Origin: SG-bin9 sp049323835 | GTDB taxonomy: Bacteria > Pseudomonadota > Alphaproteobacteria > Rhizobiales > Xanthobacteraceae | Direction of reading: 5' to 3' | Length of the DNA: 64,000 nucleotides | Assembly: GCA_049323835.1 (NCBI GenBank) | Contig: JBMOOJ010000103.1 | Coordinates: 11,064 to 75,063 of the forward strand | Shown: piece by piece, positions 1-8,461 of the stretch | Numbering within the stretch: the stretch's first letter is position 1 | Layout of the letters: each line of letters begins with the position of its first letter | Translations under genes and position numbers: made by a program | Notes under the pieces: generated by a model | The model's input: the letters and a program-made list of their open reading frames with translations, nothing else | Told to the model about the DNA's origin: nothing | Database searches by the model: none

Positions 1-311
1 AGCGATTGGCGCGGCTTCAGAACCTGATCGACAGCCAGCAGCTGGACTTCAACAGGTCCACCATCGGCACGACGGTCGATGTGCTGTTCGAGCGCGCCGC
101 TCCCCGCCACGACGGACAGCTTGTCGGCCGCACCGCCTATCTCCAGCCGGTTCACGTGTTCACGCCGGACGACATCATCGGCCGCGTGCTGCCCGTCGCG
201 ATCGGCAGCCTCGAACGTTACAGCCTGCTCGGAACGCTCGCGACGCCATCTGCCGGCATTGCCGCGGCCCGCGATATGCAAGCGTACATCCAAGTTCAAA
301 CCGGAGCCTGA
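1..311 (+). CDS. miaB: tRNA-2-methylthio-N6-dimethylallyladenosine synthase MiaB, C-terminal end (partial)
   Basis: The reading frame is open from the window edge and ends with TGA at 309-311, so only about the last 100 residues are present. They match the end of the radical-SAM methylthiotransferase MiaB: a stretch joining the radical-SAM domain to the TRAM domain (VDVLFE, GRTAYLQPVHV), followed by a short tail. MiaB adds the 2-methylthio group to i6A37 of tRNAs reading UNN codons. The catalytic Fe-S motifs lie upstream of the window. The phoH gene starts 5 nt after the stop, which suggests co-transcription, and miaB-phoH-ybeY is a common alphaproteobacterial order. The start codon is outside the window. 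Confidence 0.88.
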   Translation, partial: RLARLQNLIDSQQLDFNRSTIGTTVDVLFERAAPRHDGQLVGRTAYLQPVHVFTPDDIIGRVLPVAIGSLERYSLLGTLATPSAGIAAARDMQAYIQVQTGA

Positions 312-316
312 ACCCT

Positions 317-1384
317 TTGGCAAAAAGCACATCGGACTCGCCAACCCTCGTTCCCGGCCGCAAGGCCGACAGCGGCAAGCCCGACGTCTCCACGCAGGCC
401 GAGACTCAGGTCGTCGTCGCATTCGATGACAACCGCGCGGCGTCGGCGCTGGTCGGGGCTTACGGACAGAACCTCGCGCTGATCGAGCGGCGGCTCGGCG
501 TCGTCATCGACCAGCGCGGCAACCACATCACGATCGCCGGATCGCGCGACGGCTGCGACGCTGCGCGGCGCACGCTGGAAAATCTCTATGCACTCGCGGC
601 GCAAGGCCGCGACCTCGCGCAGGGCGATGTCGAGGGTGCGATCCGTGCCATCATCGCTCAGGGCTCGCTGTTCGATTTCGACCCGAAGGCGGCGAAGTCC
701 GCGTTCGAGGAGATCAACCTGCGCAAGCGCCCGGTGCGTGCACGCACGGCCGCGCAGGATTCCTACATCCGCGCGCTGAAGCGCCACGAGATGGTGTTCG
801 GCATCGGCCCGGCCGGCACCGGCAAGACCTGGCTCGCCGTCGCCTATGCGGCGCTGCTGTTCGAGCGCAAGGAAGTCGATCGCATCATCCTGTCGCGTCC
901 CGCAGTCGAGGCCGGCGAGCGGCTCGGCTTCCTGCCCGGCGACATGCGCGAGAAAGTCGATCCGTACCTGCGCCCGATCTACGATGCGCTGTACGACCTG
1001 ATGGACTCGCGTGTGGTCGAACGCGCATTGCAGACCGGCGAGATCGAGATCGCGCCGCTCGCCTTCATGCGCGGCCGCACGCTGACCAACGCCGTCATTA
1101 TCCTCGACGAGGCGCAGAACACGACGTCGATGCAGATGAAGATGTTCCTGACCCGCCTCGGCGAGAACAGCCGCATGATCATCACCGGCGATCCGAGCCA
1201 GGTCGACCTGCCGAACGGTGCGATGTCGGGCCTCGCCGAAGCCGCGAAGCTGCTCGACGGCGTCGAAGGCATCGCGCAGGTGCGCTTCAATGCCGAGGAC
1301 GTCATCCGCCACGAGCTGGTCGCACGCATCGTCGCCGCGTATGAGGGCTCGCCGCAGAAGCCGCCCGCTCCGCGCAAGCCCTGA
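317..1384 (+). CDS. phoH: PhoH-family ATPase
   Basis: This 355-residue protein has a PhoH-type P-loop ATPase domain. The Walker A motif GPAGTGKT is at about residues 164-171 and a Walker B-like IILDEAQN near residue 260. The N-terminal ~130 residues form the KH-like region usual for the PhoH-like/YbeZ subgroup. YbeZ-type proteins are cytosolic NTPases thought to work with YbeY in rRNA maturation and ribosome quality control, and ybeY does follow. The start is TTG at 317, only 5 nt after the miaB stop; no better in-frame start is seen. The downstream gap to ybeY is short (43 nt). The exact biochemical role of PhoH is not settled. Confidence 0.92.
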   Translation: MAKSTSDSPTLVPGRKADSGKPDVSTQAETQVVVAFDDNRAASALVGAYGQNLALIERRLGVVIDQRGNHITIAGSRDGCDAARRTLENLYALAAQGRDLAQGDVEGAIRAIIAQGSLFDFDPKAAKSAFEEINLRKRPVRARTAAQDSYIRALKRHEMVFGIGPAGTGKTWLAVAYAALLFERKEVDRIILSRPAVEAGERLGFLPGDMREKVDPYLRPIYDALYDLMDSRVVERALQTGEIEIAPLAFMRGRTLTNAVIILDEAQNTTSMQMKMFLTRLGENSRMIITGDPSQVDLPNGAMSGLAEAAKLLDGVEGIAQVRFNAEDVIRHELVARIVAAYEGSPQKPPAPRKP

Positions 1385-1427
1385 ACCACGCCCTGTCTTT
1401 CATATTCGGACTGTTACCCGACGCACG

Positions 1428-1943
1428 ATGAGCATTTCCGCATCCCCCGAAACCGACGTTCTCGTCACCGCCGATTGCTGGAACGCAGCCGCCGACGCGG
1501 AAGCGATCGTCCTGCGCGCGATTGCCGCCGCGGCCGAGCGTGCGCCGGTTGACACGGCGGACACCGAACTTGCCGTGATGCTCACCGACGACGACGGCAT
1601 CCGCACGCTGAATCGCAACTGGCGCGGCTTCGACAAGCCGACCAACGTGCTGTCATTCCCGGCGCTCCAGCCCGAAGGCAAACCGCCCGAGGGCATGTTG
1701 CGCATGCTCGGCGATATCGCGATCGCCTATCAGACCACGCAGCGCGAAGCGGAAAGCGAGAACAAGCCGTTCGCCGACCACCTCAGCCACCTCGCCGTGC
1801 ACGGCTTCCTGCATCTTGTCGGCTACGACCACATGACCGACTCTGACGCGGAAGAGATGGAAGGGTTGGAGCGCACCATTCTCGCGGGCCTCGGCATCCC
1901 CGATCCGTATGCGGACGAGGACTGGACGCTGCGAGATGCGTGA
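1428..1943 (+). CDS. ybeY: Endoribonuclease YbeY (rRNA maturation factor)
   Basis: The 171-residue product carries the UPF0054/YbeY metal-binding signature HGFLHLVGYDH at about residues 125-135, where three His residues bind Zn2+. YbeY is a single-strand-specific endoribonuclease acting in 16S rRNA 3' end maturation and 70S quality control. I chose ATG 1428 because conserved family sequence begins soon after it; the open frame extends further upstream but only antisense-like and overlapping phoH. The stop TGA overlaps the ATG of the CorC-like gene (TGATG), implying translational coupling. It sits between phoH and corC, the classical ybeZ-ybeY-ybeX arrangement. Confidence 0.94.
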   Translation: MSISASPETDVLVTADCWNAAADAEAIVLRAIAAAAERAPVDTADTELAVMLTDDDGIRTLNRNWRGFDKPTNVLSFPALQPEGKPPEGMLRMLGDIAIAYQTTQREAESENKPFADHLSHLAVHGFLHLVGYDHMTDSDAEEMEGLERTILAGLGIPDPYADEDWTLRDA

Positions 1944-3058
1944 TGCCTGATTCGGATCCGATTCAACACAACCCGCCGGGCGACGCGAGCAAGCAGCTCG
2001 TGCCGATCCGCCAGGCCGAAGCGCTGCGCGCGAGCGCCGACAACTGGCTGGTGCGCGCGATGCGCACGCTGTTCGGCTGGAAATCCGGCTCGGTGCGCGA
2101 CGATCTGCAGGTGGTGCTCGATGCCACCGCCCCGGACGAGAGCAACTTCTCGGCGACCGAGCGCACCATGCTGCGCAACATCCTGCACCTCAACGAGCGC
2201 AGAATCTCCGACGTCATGGTGCCGCGCACCGACATCATCGCGGTGAAGCGCGACATCTCGCTCGGCGAGCTGATGACGACGTTCGAGAGCGCCGCGCATT
2301 CGCGCCTCGTCGTCTACAACGAGACGCTCGACGATCCGGAAGGCATGGTCCACATCCGCGACCTGATCGGGCTGATGACATCGAAAGCGCGGGTCAAGCC
2401 GCAGAGCACCGCCAAGCGGAAGAAGCCGTTGCCCGCCGGACTGGACCTGCGCGCAGTCGATCTGTCGGCGCCGCTCGCGGACTCAGGCTTGATCCGCAAG
2501 CCGCTCTACGTGCCGCCATCGATGCCGGCGATCGACCTGCTCGCGCAGATGCAGGCGACGCGCACGCATCTGGCGCTCGTGATCGACGAATACGGCGGCA
2601 CCGACGGACTCGTCACCATCGAGGACATCGTCGAGCAGATCGTCGGCGAGATCGACGACGAGCACGACAGCGACGAGCCGCCGTCCGTGGTCCGCCAGAA
2701 CGACGGCTCCTACGTTGCCGACGCGCGCGCCAGCCTCGAGGACGTGCGCAAGGTGGTCGGCGAGGAATTCGACACCGGCACCGTCGGCGAGACGGTCGAC
2801 ACGCTGGGCGGCTATCTCGTGATGCAGGCCGGGCGATTGCCGGTGCGCGGTGAGGTCGTCTCCGGTCCCGCCAATTTCGAGATCGAAGTGCTCGATGCCG
2901 ATCCCCGCCGCGTCAAGCGGCTGCGCATCGGCACGCGCAAGGAGCGGCCGTCTCCGCGCGCCCGCGAATCCCGGCGCCGTGAGACCGCCGACACACCCGC
3001 TGCACCGTCCGATTCCTCCGCGACGCCGCCCGGCGATCCCACGAGCCGATCCTCATGA
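1943..3058 (+). CDS. CBS-domain hemolysin/CorC family protein
   Basis: The 371-residue protein is a soluble CorC/TlyC (YbeX) relative. A tandem CBS pair spans about residues 90-240, beginning at MVPRTDIIAV, with LALVIDEYGGTDGLVTIEDI in the second unit. A CorC_HlyC transporter-associated domain follows at about 255-335, then a basic Pro/Ser/Thr-rich tail. No transmembrane DUF21 domain is seen. Family members are linked to Mg2+/Co2+ efflux and to ribosome metabolism. The start is ATG 1943, overlapping the ybeY stop; GTG 1940 is an alternative. The 3' end overlaps lnt by 4 nt (ATGA), so ybeY-corC-lnt form a tightly coupled operon. Confidence 0.9.
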   Translation: MPDSDPIQHNPPGDASKQLVPIRQAEALRASADNWLVRAMRTLFGWKSGSVRDDLQVVLDATAPDESNFSATERTMLRNILHLNERRISDVMVPRTDIIAVKRDISLGELMTTFESAAHSRLVVYNETLDDPEGMVHIRDLIGLMTSKARVKPQSTAKRKKPLPAGLDLRAVDLSAPLADSGLIRKPLYVPPSMPAIDLLAQMQATRTHLALVIDEYGGTDGLVTIEDIVEQIVGEIDDEHDSDEPPSVVRQNDGSYVADARASLEDVRKVVGEEFDTGTVGETVDTLGGYLVMQAGRLPVRGEVVSGPANFEIEVLDADPRRVKRLRIGTRKERPSPRARESRRRETADTPAAPSDSSATPPGDPTSRSS

Positions 3059-4647
3059 TCCGAAAAGCCGCGCAGGCCGTCATCCTCAGTTACGGCTGGA
3101 AGCGTGCGGCCATTGCGCTCGCTGCCGGTCTTGCCTCATCGCTGGCGATGGCGCCGTTCAATGCCTGGCCGGTGCTGTTCCTCACCCTGCCGCTGATGGT
3201 CTGGCTCATCGACGGATCCGCAGGCCGCGCCGGCGGCGCATGGTCGGCGGCGCTGAGCGGCTGGCTGTTCGGCTTCGGCTATCTGCTCGCCGGCCTGCAA
3301 TGGGTCGGCAACGCCTTCCTCGTCGATGCGGACATCTTCGGCTGGCTGCTGCCGTTCGTCGTCTCCGGCCTGCCGGCGTTTCTCGCGCTGTTCATGGCAG
3401 CCGCGTTCGCGCTCGCCCGGCTGATGTGGACGCGCGACGCCTCGCGCATTCTGCTGCTCGCCGCGACCGTCACCACCTGTGAATGGCTGCGCGGCCATGT
3501 GCTCACCGGGTTCCCATGGAACGCGCTCGGCTACTCGCTGTCCGGCCAGCTTGCGCTGGCGCAGACCGCATCGCTGATCGGCCTGTGGGGCCTGACGTTT
3601 CTGAGCGTCGCGATCTTCGCGAGCCCCGCGGTTCTTGCCGACAGCCGCGAGGATGTACGCAGGCCCTGGCTCGCGCCCACGCTCGCCGTGCTGACGCTCG
3701 CTGCGATGACGATCTTCGGCGCGGTGCGGCTGGCGCAGCAGCCGACACGCTACGTCGCGGACGTGAAGCTGCGGCTGATGCAGCCGAACCTGCAACAGGA
3801 CGTGAAGTTCAATTACTCGGCCAAGGCCGCGACGATGCAGAAATATCTCGCGCTGTCCGATCGCGCGACAGGGCCGAACTCGGCGGGTATCAAGGACGTC
3901 ACCGTCCTGATCTGGCCGGAATCTGCGTTTCCGTTTTTCCTGACGCGCGAGGGCGATGCGATGGCGCAGATCGCAGCCCTCTTGCCGAAGGGCACGGTGC
4001 TGATCACCGGCGCCGTGCGCGCGCCGGACAGCACGCCGCCAGGCAGCGTGCCGCGCGCCTACAACTCGATCTACGCGATCGATCACGACGGCACGGTCCT
4101 TTCGGTCTACGACAAGCTCTACCTCGTGCCCGGCGGCGAGTTCCTGCCGTTCCAGACCGTGCTGGAAAAGATCGGATTGCGGCAGCTCACCAAGCTGCGC
4201 GGCGGCTTCATTCCCGGCGATCGCCGCCGCACCATGGCCTTGCCGAATGCGCCGCGCATGCTGCCGCTGATCTGCTACGAAGTGATCTTCCCGGGCGACA
4301 TCACATCGCCCAACGATCGTCCCGGCTGGATCGTCAATCTCACGAACGATGGCTGGTTCGGCAAAAGCACGGGGCCCTATCAGCACTTGCAGCACGCCCG
4401 TTTGCGCGCGGTGGAAGAAGGCCTGCCGATTGTCCGCGCTGCGAACACCGGCATCTCCGCGATTATCGATCCGCTCGGCCGTATCGCAGCGCAACTCGAT
4501 CTCGGCGTCGAAGGCGTGCTTGATTCCGCACTGCCCGCAGCCGGATCTCCGACCGTGTACAATCGCGCCGGAGATTGGCCCGCAGCAATTCTCGTTGTGC
4601 TGTCGGTACTTGTCGCATTGCGGCGGCGGCGCGGCGCACGCCTCTAA
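3055..4647 (+). CDS. lnt: Apolipoprotein N-acyltransferase
   Basis: The 530-residue protein has a hydrophobic N-terminal half with several membrane segments (about residues 15-230) and a C-terminal periplasmic nitrilase-fold domain. The Glu-Lys-Cys catalytic triad is visible as E289 (WPESAFPF), K354 (YDKLYLVPGGEFLPF) and C407 (LICYEVIFP). Lnt transfers an acyl chain from phospholipid to the N-terminal Cys of lipoproteins in the inner membrane. It overlaps the upstream CBS-domain gene by 4 nt. About 260 nt follow before the next gene and no clear terminator is seen there. Confidence 0.95.
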   Translation: MIRKAAQAVILSYGWKRAAIALAAGLASSLAMAPFNAWPVLFLTLPLMVWLIDGSAGRAGGAWSAALSGWLFGFGYLLAGLQWVGNAFLVDADIFGWLLPFVVSGLPAFLALFMAAAFALARLMWTRDASRILLLAATVTTCEWLRGHVLTGFPWNALGYSLSGQLALAQTASLIGLWGLTFLSVAIFASPAVLADSREDVRRPWLAPTLAVLTLAAMTIFGAVRLAQQPTRYVADVKLRLMQPNLQQDVKFNYSAKAATMQKYLALSDRATGPNSAGIKDVTVLIWPESAFPFFLTREGDAMAQIAALLPKGTVLITGAVRAPDSTPPGSVPRAYNSIYAIDHDGTVLSVYDKLYLVPGGEFLPFQTVLEKIGLRQLTKLRGGFIPGDRRRTMALPNAPRMLPLICYEVIFPGDITSPNDRPGWIVNLTNDGWFGKSTGPYQHLQHARLRAVEEGLPIVRAANTGISAIIDPLGRIAAQLDLGVEGVLDSALPAAGSPTVYNRAGDWPAAILVVLSVLVALRRRRGARL

Positions 4648-4690
4648 CTTCACGGGCTGAAACGAAGGTTCATTGCCTGCAATTTAGGCA

Positions 4691-4742
4691 GTCCGCCCAG
4701 CGGACATTTCGCTGTCCGCACCTGGGTTTCATTATCAATGAA
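4691..4742. promoter_or_regulatory. Cluster of small inverted repeats upstream of the HTH gene
   Basis: GTCCGC (4691-4696) can pair with GCGGAC (4700-4705), which can also pair with a second GTCCGC (4714-4719), giving two exclusive hairpins. Just downstream TTCATT (4728-4733) faces AATGAA (4737-4742) around ATC. The latter resembles an operator and could be an autoregulatory site for the adjacent HTH protein; that is inference. Confidence 0.3.
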
Positions 4743-4799
4743 GCTGCGTTTCATCGGACAAATTTAATCCGGATATCTGATGCTCGCTGCATTTGAGGT

Positions 4800-4829
4800 T
4801 TGACGGATTTGTCGCAAAAGGCGTATTTC
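4800..4829 (+). promoter_or_regulatory. Possible promoter of the HTH regulator gene
   Basis: TTGACG (4800-4805) and TATTTC (4824-4829) are separated by 18 nt, a plausible sigma70-type pair about 80 nt before the chosen start. The -10 match is only moderate. Confidence 0.35.
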
Positions 4830-4908
4830 CTGTCATATTGAACAACGAGATGCGTCGCTGCCAAGGCGCACGATGGGCACACCCGACGCAAACGAAGGAG
4901 CGGATTTG

Positions 4909-5328
4909 ATGTCGACCAAAGCGCCGAACCCGGTTGACAAGTATGTTGGCAGCCGCGTGCGTATGCGCCGTATCATGCTCGGCATGAGCCAGGAGAAGCT
5001 CGGCGAAGCGCTCGGCCTCACCTTCCAGCAGATTCAAAAGTACGAAAAGGGCACGAACCGTGTCGGCGCGAGCCGCATCAAGCAGATTTCCGAAATCCTG
5101 CAGGTTCCGGTGTCCTTCCTGTTCGAAGGTGGCCCGGGCGGCGGAACCGTCAATGGCGACGGTCTGAGCGAAGCGCCCTCGCCCGCTTACGTCGCGGACT
5201 TTCTCGCGACCTCGGAAGGTCTCGCGCTGACGCGCGCCTTCACCAAGATCGCCGACGCGAAACTCCGCCGCAGCATTGTCGACATGGTCGAACAGATCGC
5301 CGCGCGCGAGTCCGTCGAGAAGCGCTGA
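4909..5328 (+). CDS. XRE-family helix-turn-helix regulator
   Basis: The 139-residue protein has a Cro/CI-type HTH over about residues 12-66 (RMRRIMLGMSQEKLGEALG, FQQIQKYEKGTNRVGASR). A linker and an alpha-helical C-terminal part follow (FLATSEGLALTRAF), as in the widespread rhizobial SinR/PraR-like regulators. I chose ATG 4909 because GAAGGAG lies 8 nt upstream; ATG 4873 is in frame but lacks such a site. Related proteins sit after lnt in many rhizobia and regulate biofilm or attachment genes; the targets here are unknown. In those genomes metK usually follows, but here trmB does. Confidence 0.88.
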   Translation: MSTKAPNPVDKYVGSRVRMRRIMLGMSQEKLGEALGLTFQQIQKYEKGTNRVGASRIKQISEILQVPVSFLFEGGPGGGTVNGDGLSEAPSPAYVADFLATSEGLALTRAFTKIADAKLRRSIVDMVEQIAARESVEKR

Positions 5329-5455
5329 CACCCGGCGGCGGAAGCCCACCTCCAGCTTCATCGGCCGTGCGTGAAGCGCTGTCCGCGAACAATTCCCGAT
5401 TGAAATACATCCGGCATTCGTCGTAGTCCGCACGCGACGTGCGAGAAACGACGCC

Positions 5456-6181
5456 ATGCCCCACCGCCCGCCGCGATCCGACGACGACCCGACCCGCGCC
5501 GCACCCGAACGCGCGTTTTTCGGCCGTCGCAAGGGGCACAAGCTGCGTGCGCATCAGACCGATCTGATCGCGCGGCTTCTGCCGAAACTCTCGCTCTCGA
5601 TCGAGACCGCCGCGCCGGACGATTTGACCTCGCTGTTCGCGCCGCCGGTCGAGCGCGTGCGGCTCGAGATCGGGTTCGGCGGCGGCGAGCATCTGATCGC
5701 CGAAGCGCTGGCGCATCCGCACATCGGCTTCATCGGCTGCGAGCCCTACGTCAACGGCATGGCGAAGATTCTCGCGCAGATCGATGCGCGAAGCATTCCG
5801 AACATTCGCCTGTTCGCCGGCGACGCCGTGGAGCTGCTGACGTGGATGCCGCCGCGCGCGCTGACGCGGATCGATCTGATCCATCCCGATCCGTGGCCGA
5901 AGCGGCGGCACTGGAAACGCCGCTTCGTGCAGGACGCGACCATCGCGGCGATGGCGCGCGTACTCGGTGATGCCGGTGAATTCCGCTTCGTCTGCGACAT
6001 TGAACACTATGTCGACTGGACGCTCGCACACATGCTGCGCTCGCGGGATTTCGTCTGGACCGCCGAACGTGCGGATGACTGGCGCTTGCCGTGGCCGGAC
6101 TACACCATGACGCGCTACGGCGCGAAGGCGACGCGCGAAGGCCGCAAGGCGGCGTATTTGATTTTCAGAAAAACCCAGTAG
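5456..6181 (+). CDS. trmB: tRNA (guanine-N7)-methyltransferase
   Basis: The 241-residue product shows the TrmB signatures: an SAM-binding LEIGFGGGEHL near residue 70 and the HPDPWPKRRHWKRR segment near 142-155, and it ends with the conserved KATREGRKAAYL region. TrmB methylates G46 in the tRNA variable loop using SAM. It starts at ATG 5456, 127 nt after the HTH gene. Its TAG stop (6179-6181) is the first triplet of a palindromic interspersed repeat, so the repeat abuts or defines the 3' end of the gene. Confidence 0.95.
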   Translation: MPHRPPRSDDDPTRAAPERAFFGRRKGHKLRAHQTDLIARLLPKLSLSIETAAPDDLTSLFAPPVERVRLEIGFGGGEHLIAEALAHPHIGFIGCEPYVNGMAKILAQIDARSIPNIRLFAGDAVELLTWMPPRALTRIDLIHPDPWPKRRHWKRRFVQDATIAAMARVLGDAGEFRFVCDIEHYVDWTLAHMLRSRDFVWTAERADDWRLPWPDYTMTRYGAKATREGRKAAYLIFRKTQ

Positions 6182-6253
6182 CCCGGGTGAAGCGAAGCGT
6201 AACCCGGGAGCACAGTTCGAAATCCCGGGTTTCGTTTCACTCCACCCGGGCTA
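6179..6253. repeat. Palindromic interspersed repeat, family A, copy 1
   Basis: The element is bounded by perfect 11-bp inverted ends, TAGCCCGGGTG (6179-6189) and CACCCGGGCTA (6243-6253). An inner AACCCGGG / TCCCGGGTT pair lets it fold as a long imperfect hairpin. A second copy lies at 18995-19071. It sits between the convergent trmB and DUF2336 genes, where it could act as a bidirectional transcript end or stability element. Confidence 0.75.
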
Positions 6254-6258
6254 CAGAA

Positions 6259-7398
6259 TTAGCCCTTGCGCGACTTCCAGAAGTTCAGCACGCGCTGCGC
6301 CGTCACCGGCACCAGCCGCTCGTAGTTTCCGCGCGCTTCCTCGAAGATCGACGACGCCGGCACGCGCGCGACGCCGGTGCGCAGCACGATCAGTGTCTTC
6401 ACCGTCGCCCAGTCGAAATCGAGCGACTTGCCCATGATCAGGATCGGATCGTGGCGGTCCCCGGTCATCAGATGATCGACGATCGAGATCTTCACGCCGG
6501 TCATCATCGCCAGCGCCGCAACGGTCGCGTCATACTTGTAGTCCTTCGCCAGTTCGAACACCTTGGCCTCATCGAGCCGTCCCGCCCGGTGCAGGGCGAG
6601 AATAGTCCGCTGCGCCTGGTTGAAGTCGCGCTGCTGCGTCTCGATCGCTTCCGCGCCCGGCAGGTCGTCAAGCACCTGATTGATCGCGGCCTTGCGCGCC
6701 GGAGAAGCCGCTTCGAATAGCCGCCGCCGCACGAGATCGACCGAACCGTTCATCAGCTGCTTGAGATGCGTGTTCGACAGATCGCCGCGCTGGCCGAGCG
6801 AGATCGCCAGCACGCCGTCGTCGGCCGCGCGCTTGACGAGGCTCGAATAGCCGATCGGCGAGAACACGGCGCCCTCGTTGCCGGCAACGCTGCGGATCAC
6901 CTCGCGCTCGCCGCGGCGCAGGATCACGTCCGTCACCGGCGCCGACAGCGGCGCACGCACGGACATCGCGAGCAGATGCGGCTGCCCCTTGCTGCGGGCG
7001 ATGTCGGTCAGCGTGTCCTCGTCTATCAGAGGCGAGGATCGCAGCAGCGGACCCGCGATCTTGATTTCGTCGTCGCGCACGAGCTTGCTGACCAGCATCG
7101 GCGGCGCATTGGCGAGGTCAGCCATCTGCGCCGCGAGTTCGGCCCGCGCGTTGATATCGGTGTTGGGAACGAGCCCGGTAAGGATGCCGTCGAACAGATC
7201 GACATGCTGCGGCCGGAACTGTCCTGCGCCCTGCCGAAACAGCCCCGAGATTTTCAGCATCGCATCGGCGCGTTTCTGCGGACTGGCGCCTTTAACGATG
7301 TCGTCAAGCTCGGGCAGCAAGGGTGGGGCTATCGGCATCGAGAACGCACTCAACTCGCGCATGTCGTTGAAATCGCGCACGTTGCGCGGGTCCAGCAT
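6259..7398 (-). CDS. DUF2336 domain-containing protein
   Basis: The 379-residue protein is alpha-helical and Leu/Ala-rich throughout and matches what I know of the alphaproteobacterial DUF2336 family: helical-repeat-like segments such as ARAELAAQMADLANAP and ISLGQRGDLSNTHLKQLM. No catalytic motif, signal peptide or membrane segment is seen. It stands alone, convergent with trmB and divergent from rimP. Its function is unknown. The call of family is from overall pattern, so moderate. Confidence 0.75.
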   Translation of the reverse strand: MLDPRNVRDFNDMRELSAFSMPIAPPLLPELDDIVKGASPQKRADAMLKISGLFRQGAGQFRPQHVDLFDGILTGLVPNTDINARAELAAQMADLANAPPMLVSKLVRDDEIKIAGPLLRSSPLIDEDTLTDIARSKGQPHLLAMSVRAPLSAPVTDVILRRGEREVIRSVAGNEGAVFSPIGYSSLVKRAADDGVLAISLGQRGDLSNTHLKQLMNGSVDLVRRRLFEAASPARKAAINQVLDDLPGAEAIETQQRDFNQAQRTILALHRAGRLDEAKVFELAKDYKYDATVAALAMMTGVKISIVDHLMTGDRHDPILIMGKSLDFDWATVKTLIVLRTGVARVPASSIFEEARGNYERLVPVTAQRVLNFWKSRKG

Positions 7399-7552
7399 AG
7401 GTAGCGTTCATGAATGAACGGTTAGTCGCAGGCGTCGGCTTCCGAGGCTCGAAACAAGCGGGTTTCCGCCGGGCCGAGGCCTTGCCGGATGCGCGGAAAA
7501 GGGCTATATCGCGGGCAAATAAAGCGTTCTCATCGCTGCGATCGCAACGAGA

Positions 7553-7584
7553 GAGTGGGCCCCTCGCCGGACCCGCTCTTTTTT
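7553..7584 (+). terminator. Terminator-like hairpin in the rimP-nusA leader
   Basis: GAGTGGG (7553-7559) pairs with CCCGCTC (7572-7578, one G-T wobble) and is followed at once by a run of six T. This is a canonical intrinsic terminator shape, but it lies about 110 nt upstream of rimP with no gene before it on this strand. It may be an attenuator in the 5' leader of the rimP-nusA-infB operon. Confidence 0.7.
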
Positions 7585-7694
7585 ATTTCCTGAAGCAGGC
7601 CAGAAGGCCGGTTCAGGCAGCTTTGGACGCCCCAACAGGTTCCGCATCCGGTCGCTGAGCCAGGACGCCCGAAAGGGCCGACGCAAACGTGGAT

Positions 7695-8459
7695 ATGAAC
7701 GAGCCGATCGATACCAGGGCCGAGATGGAACTGCCGCAGGCAGACCTAGCTGAACCACGCCTTGTGGTTGAGCCGGGTGTTGCTGCGCGCGTCGCCGCGG
7801 TCGCCGCTCCCGTGCTGGAAGGCATGGGATACCGCCTCGTCCGCGTCCGCGTCACCGGCGAGGCCGGCTGCACCGTGCAGGTGATGGCCGAGCGCCCGGA
7901 CGGCACGATGCTGATCGAGGATTGCGAGGCCGTGTCGCGTGCCCTGTCGCCGGTTCTGGACATTGCCGATCCGATCGATCGCGCCTACCGGCTCGAGATT
8001 TCGTCGCCCGGCATCGATCGCCCGCTGGTCCGCCGCTCGGATTTCGCGCGCCATCAAGGGCACATCGCCAAGATCGACATGGCGGTCGCGCATGAGGGCC
8101 GCAAGCGATTTCGTGGTACACTTGCGGGACTGGACGGCGATCGCGTCCGGCTTCATCGCGATGACATTCGCGCGGGTGAGAATCCCGACGTGCTGCTGCC
8201 GATGACGGATATTTCCGATGCGCGGCTGGTCCTGACGGACGCGCTGATCGCGGAGTCGATGCGCAAGGGCAAGGCCGCCGAACGCGACCTGAAGGAAGAT
8301 CTCGGGCTCGCGCCGCAGCCGCCGGAGCATGCGCGCGCCGCGCGGACGAAATCGGCCGGCAAGGCCCCGGCTCAGAAGCCTAAGAAGAAGCCAACGAACA
8401 CCAAAGCACACCGCCTCGCGCGTCAGCGCGCCGGGCACGACGAAGCCGAAGGAGACTAA
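7695..8459 (+). CDS. rimP: Ribosome maturation factor RimP
   Basis: The 254-residue protein contains the RimP N-terminal domain (ALEGMGYRLVRVRV-like region, then DCEAVSRALSPVLD and YRLEISSPGIDRPL) and the Sm-like C-terminal domain. RimP assists 30S assembly. It is longer than the usual ~150-200 residues because of a Lys/Ala/Pro-rich basic tail (roughly the last 60 residues). ATG 7695 was chosen; GTG 7689 is an in-frame alternative and neither has a strong ribosome-binding site. It leads the operon rimP-nusA-ylxR-infB, with nusA 2 nt downstream of its stop. Confidence 0.93.
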   Translation: MNEPIDTRAEMELPQADLAEPRLVVEPGVAARVAAVAAPVLEGMGYRLVRVRVTGEAGCTVQVMAERPDGTMLIEDCEAVSRALSPVLDIADPIDRAYRLEISSPGIDRPLVRRSDFARHQGHIAKIDMAVAHEGRKRFRGTLAGLDGDRVRLHRDDIRAGENPDVLLPMTDISDARLVLTDALIAESMRKGKAAERDLKEDLGLAPQPPEHARAARTKSAGKAPAQKPKKKPTNTKAHRLARQRAGHDEAEGD

Positions 8460-8461
8460 CG

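Noticed and set aside
4873..4908. Longer N-terminus for the HTH regulator (ATG 4873)
   Set aside because: The GAAGGAG motif is placed correctly only for ATG 4909, and the extra 12 residues are unlike the family.
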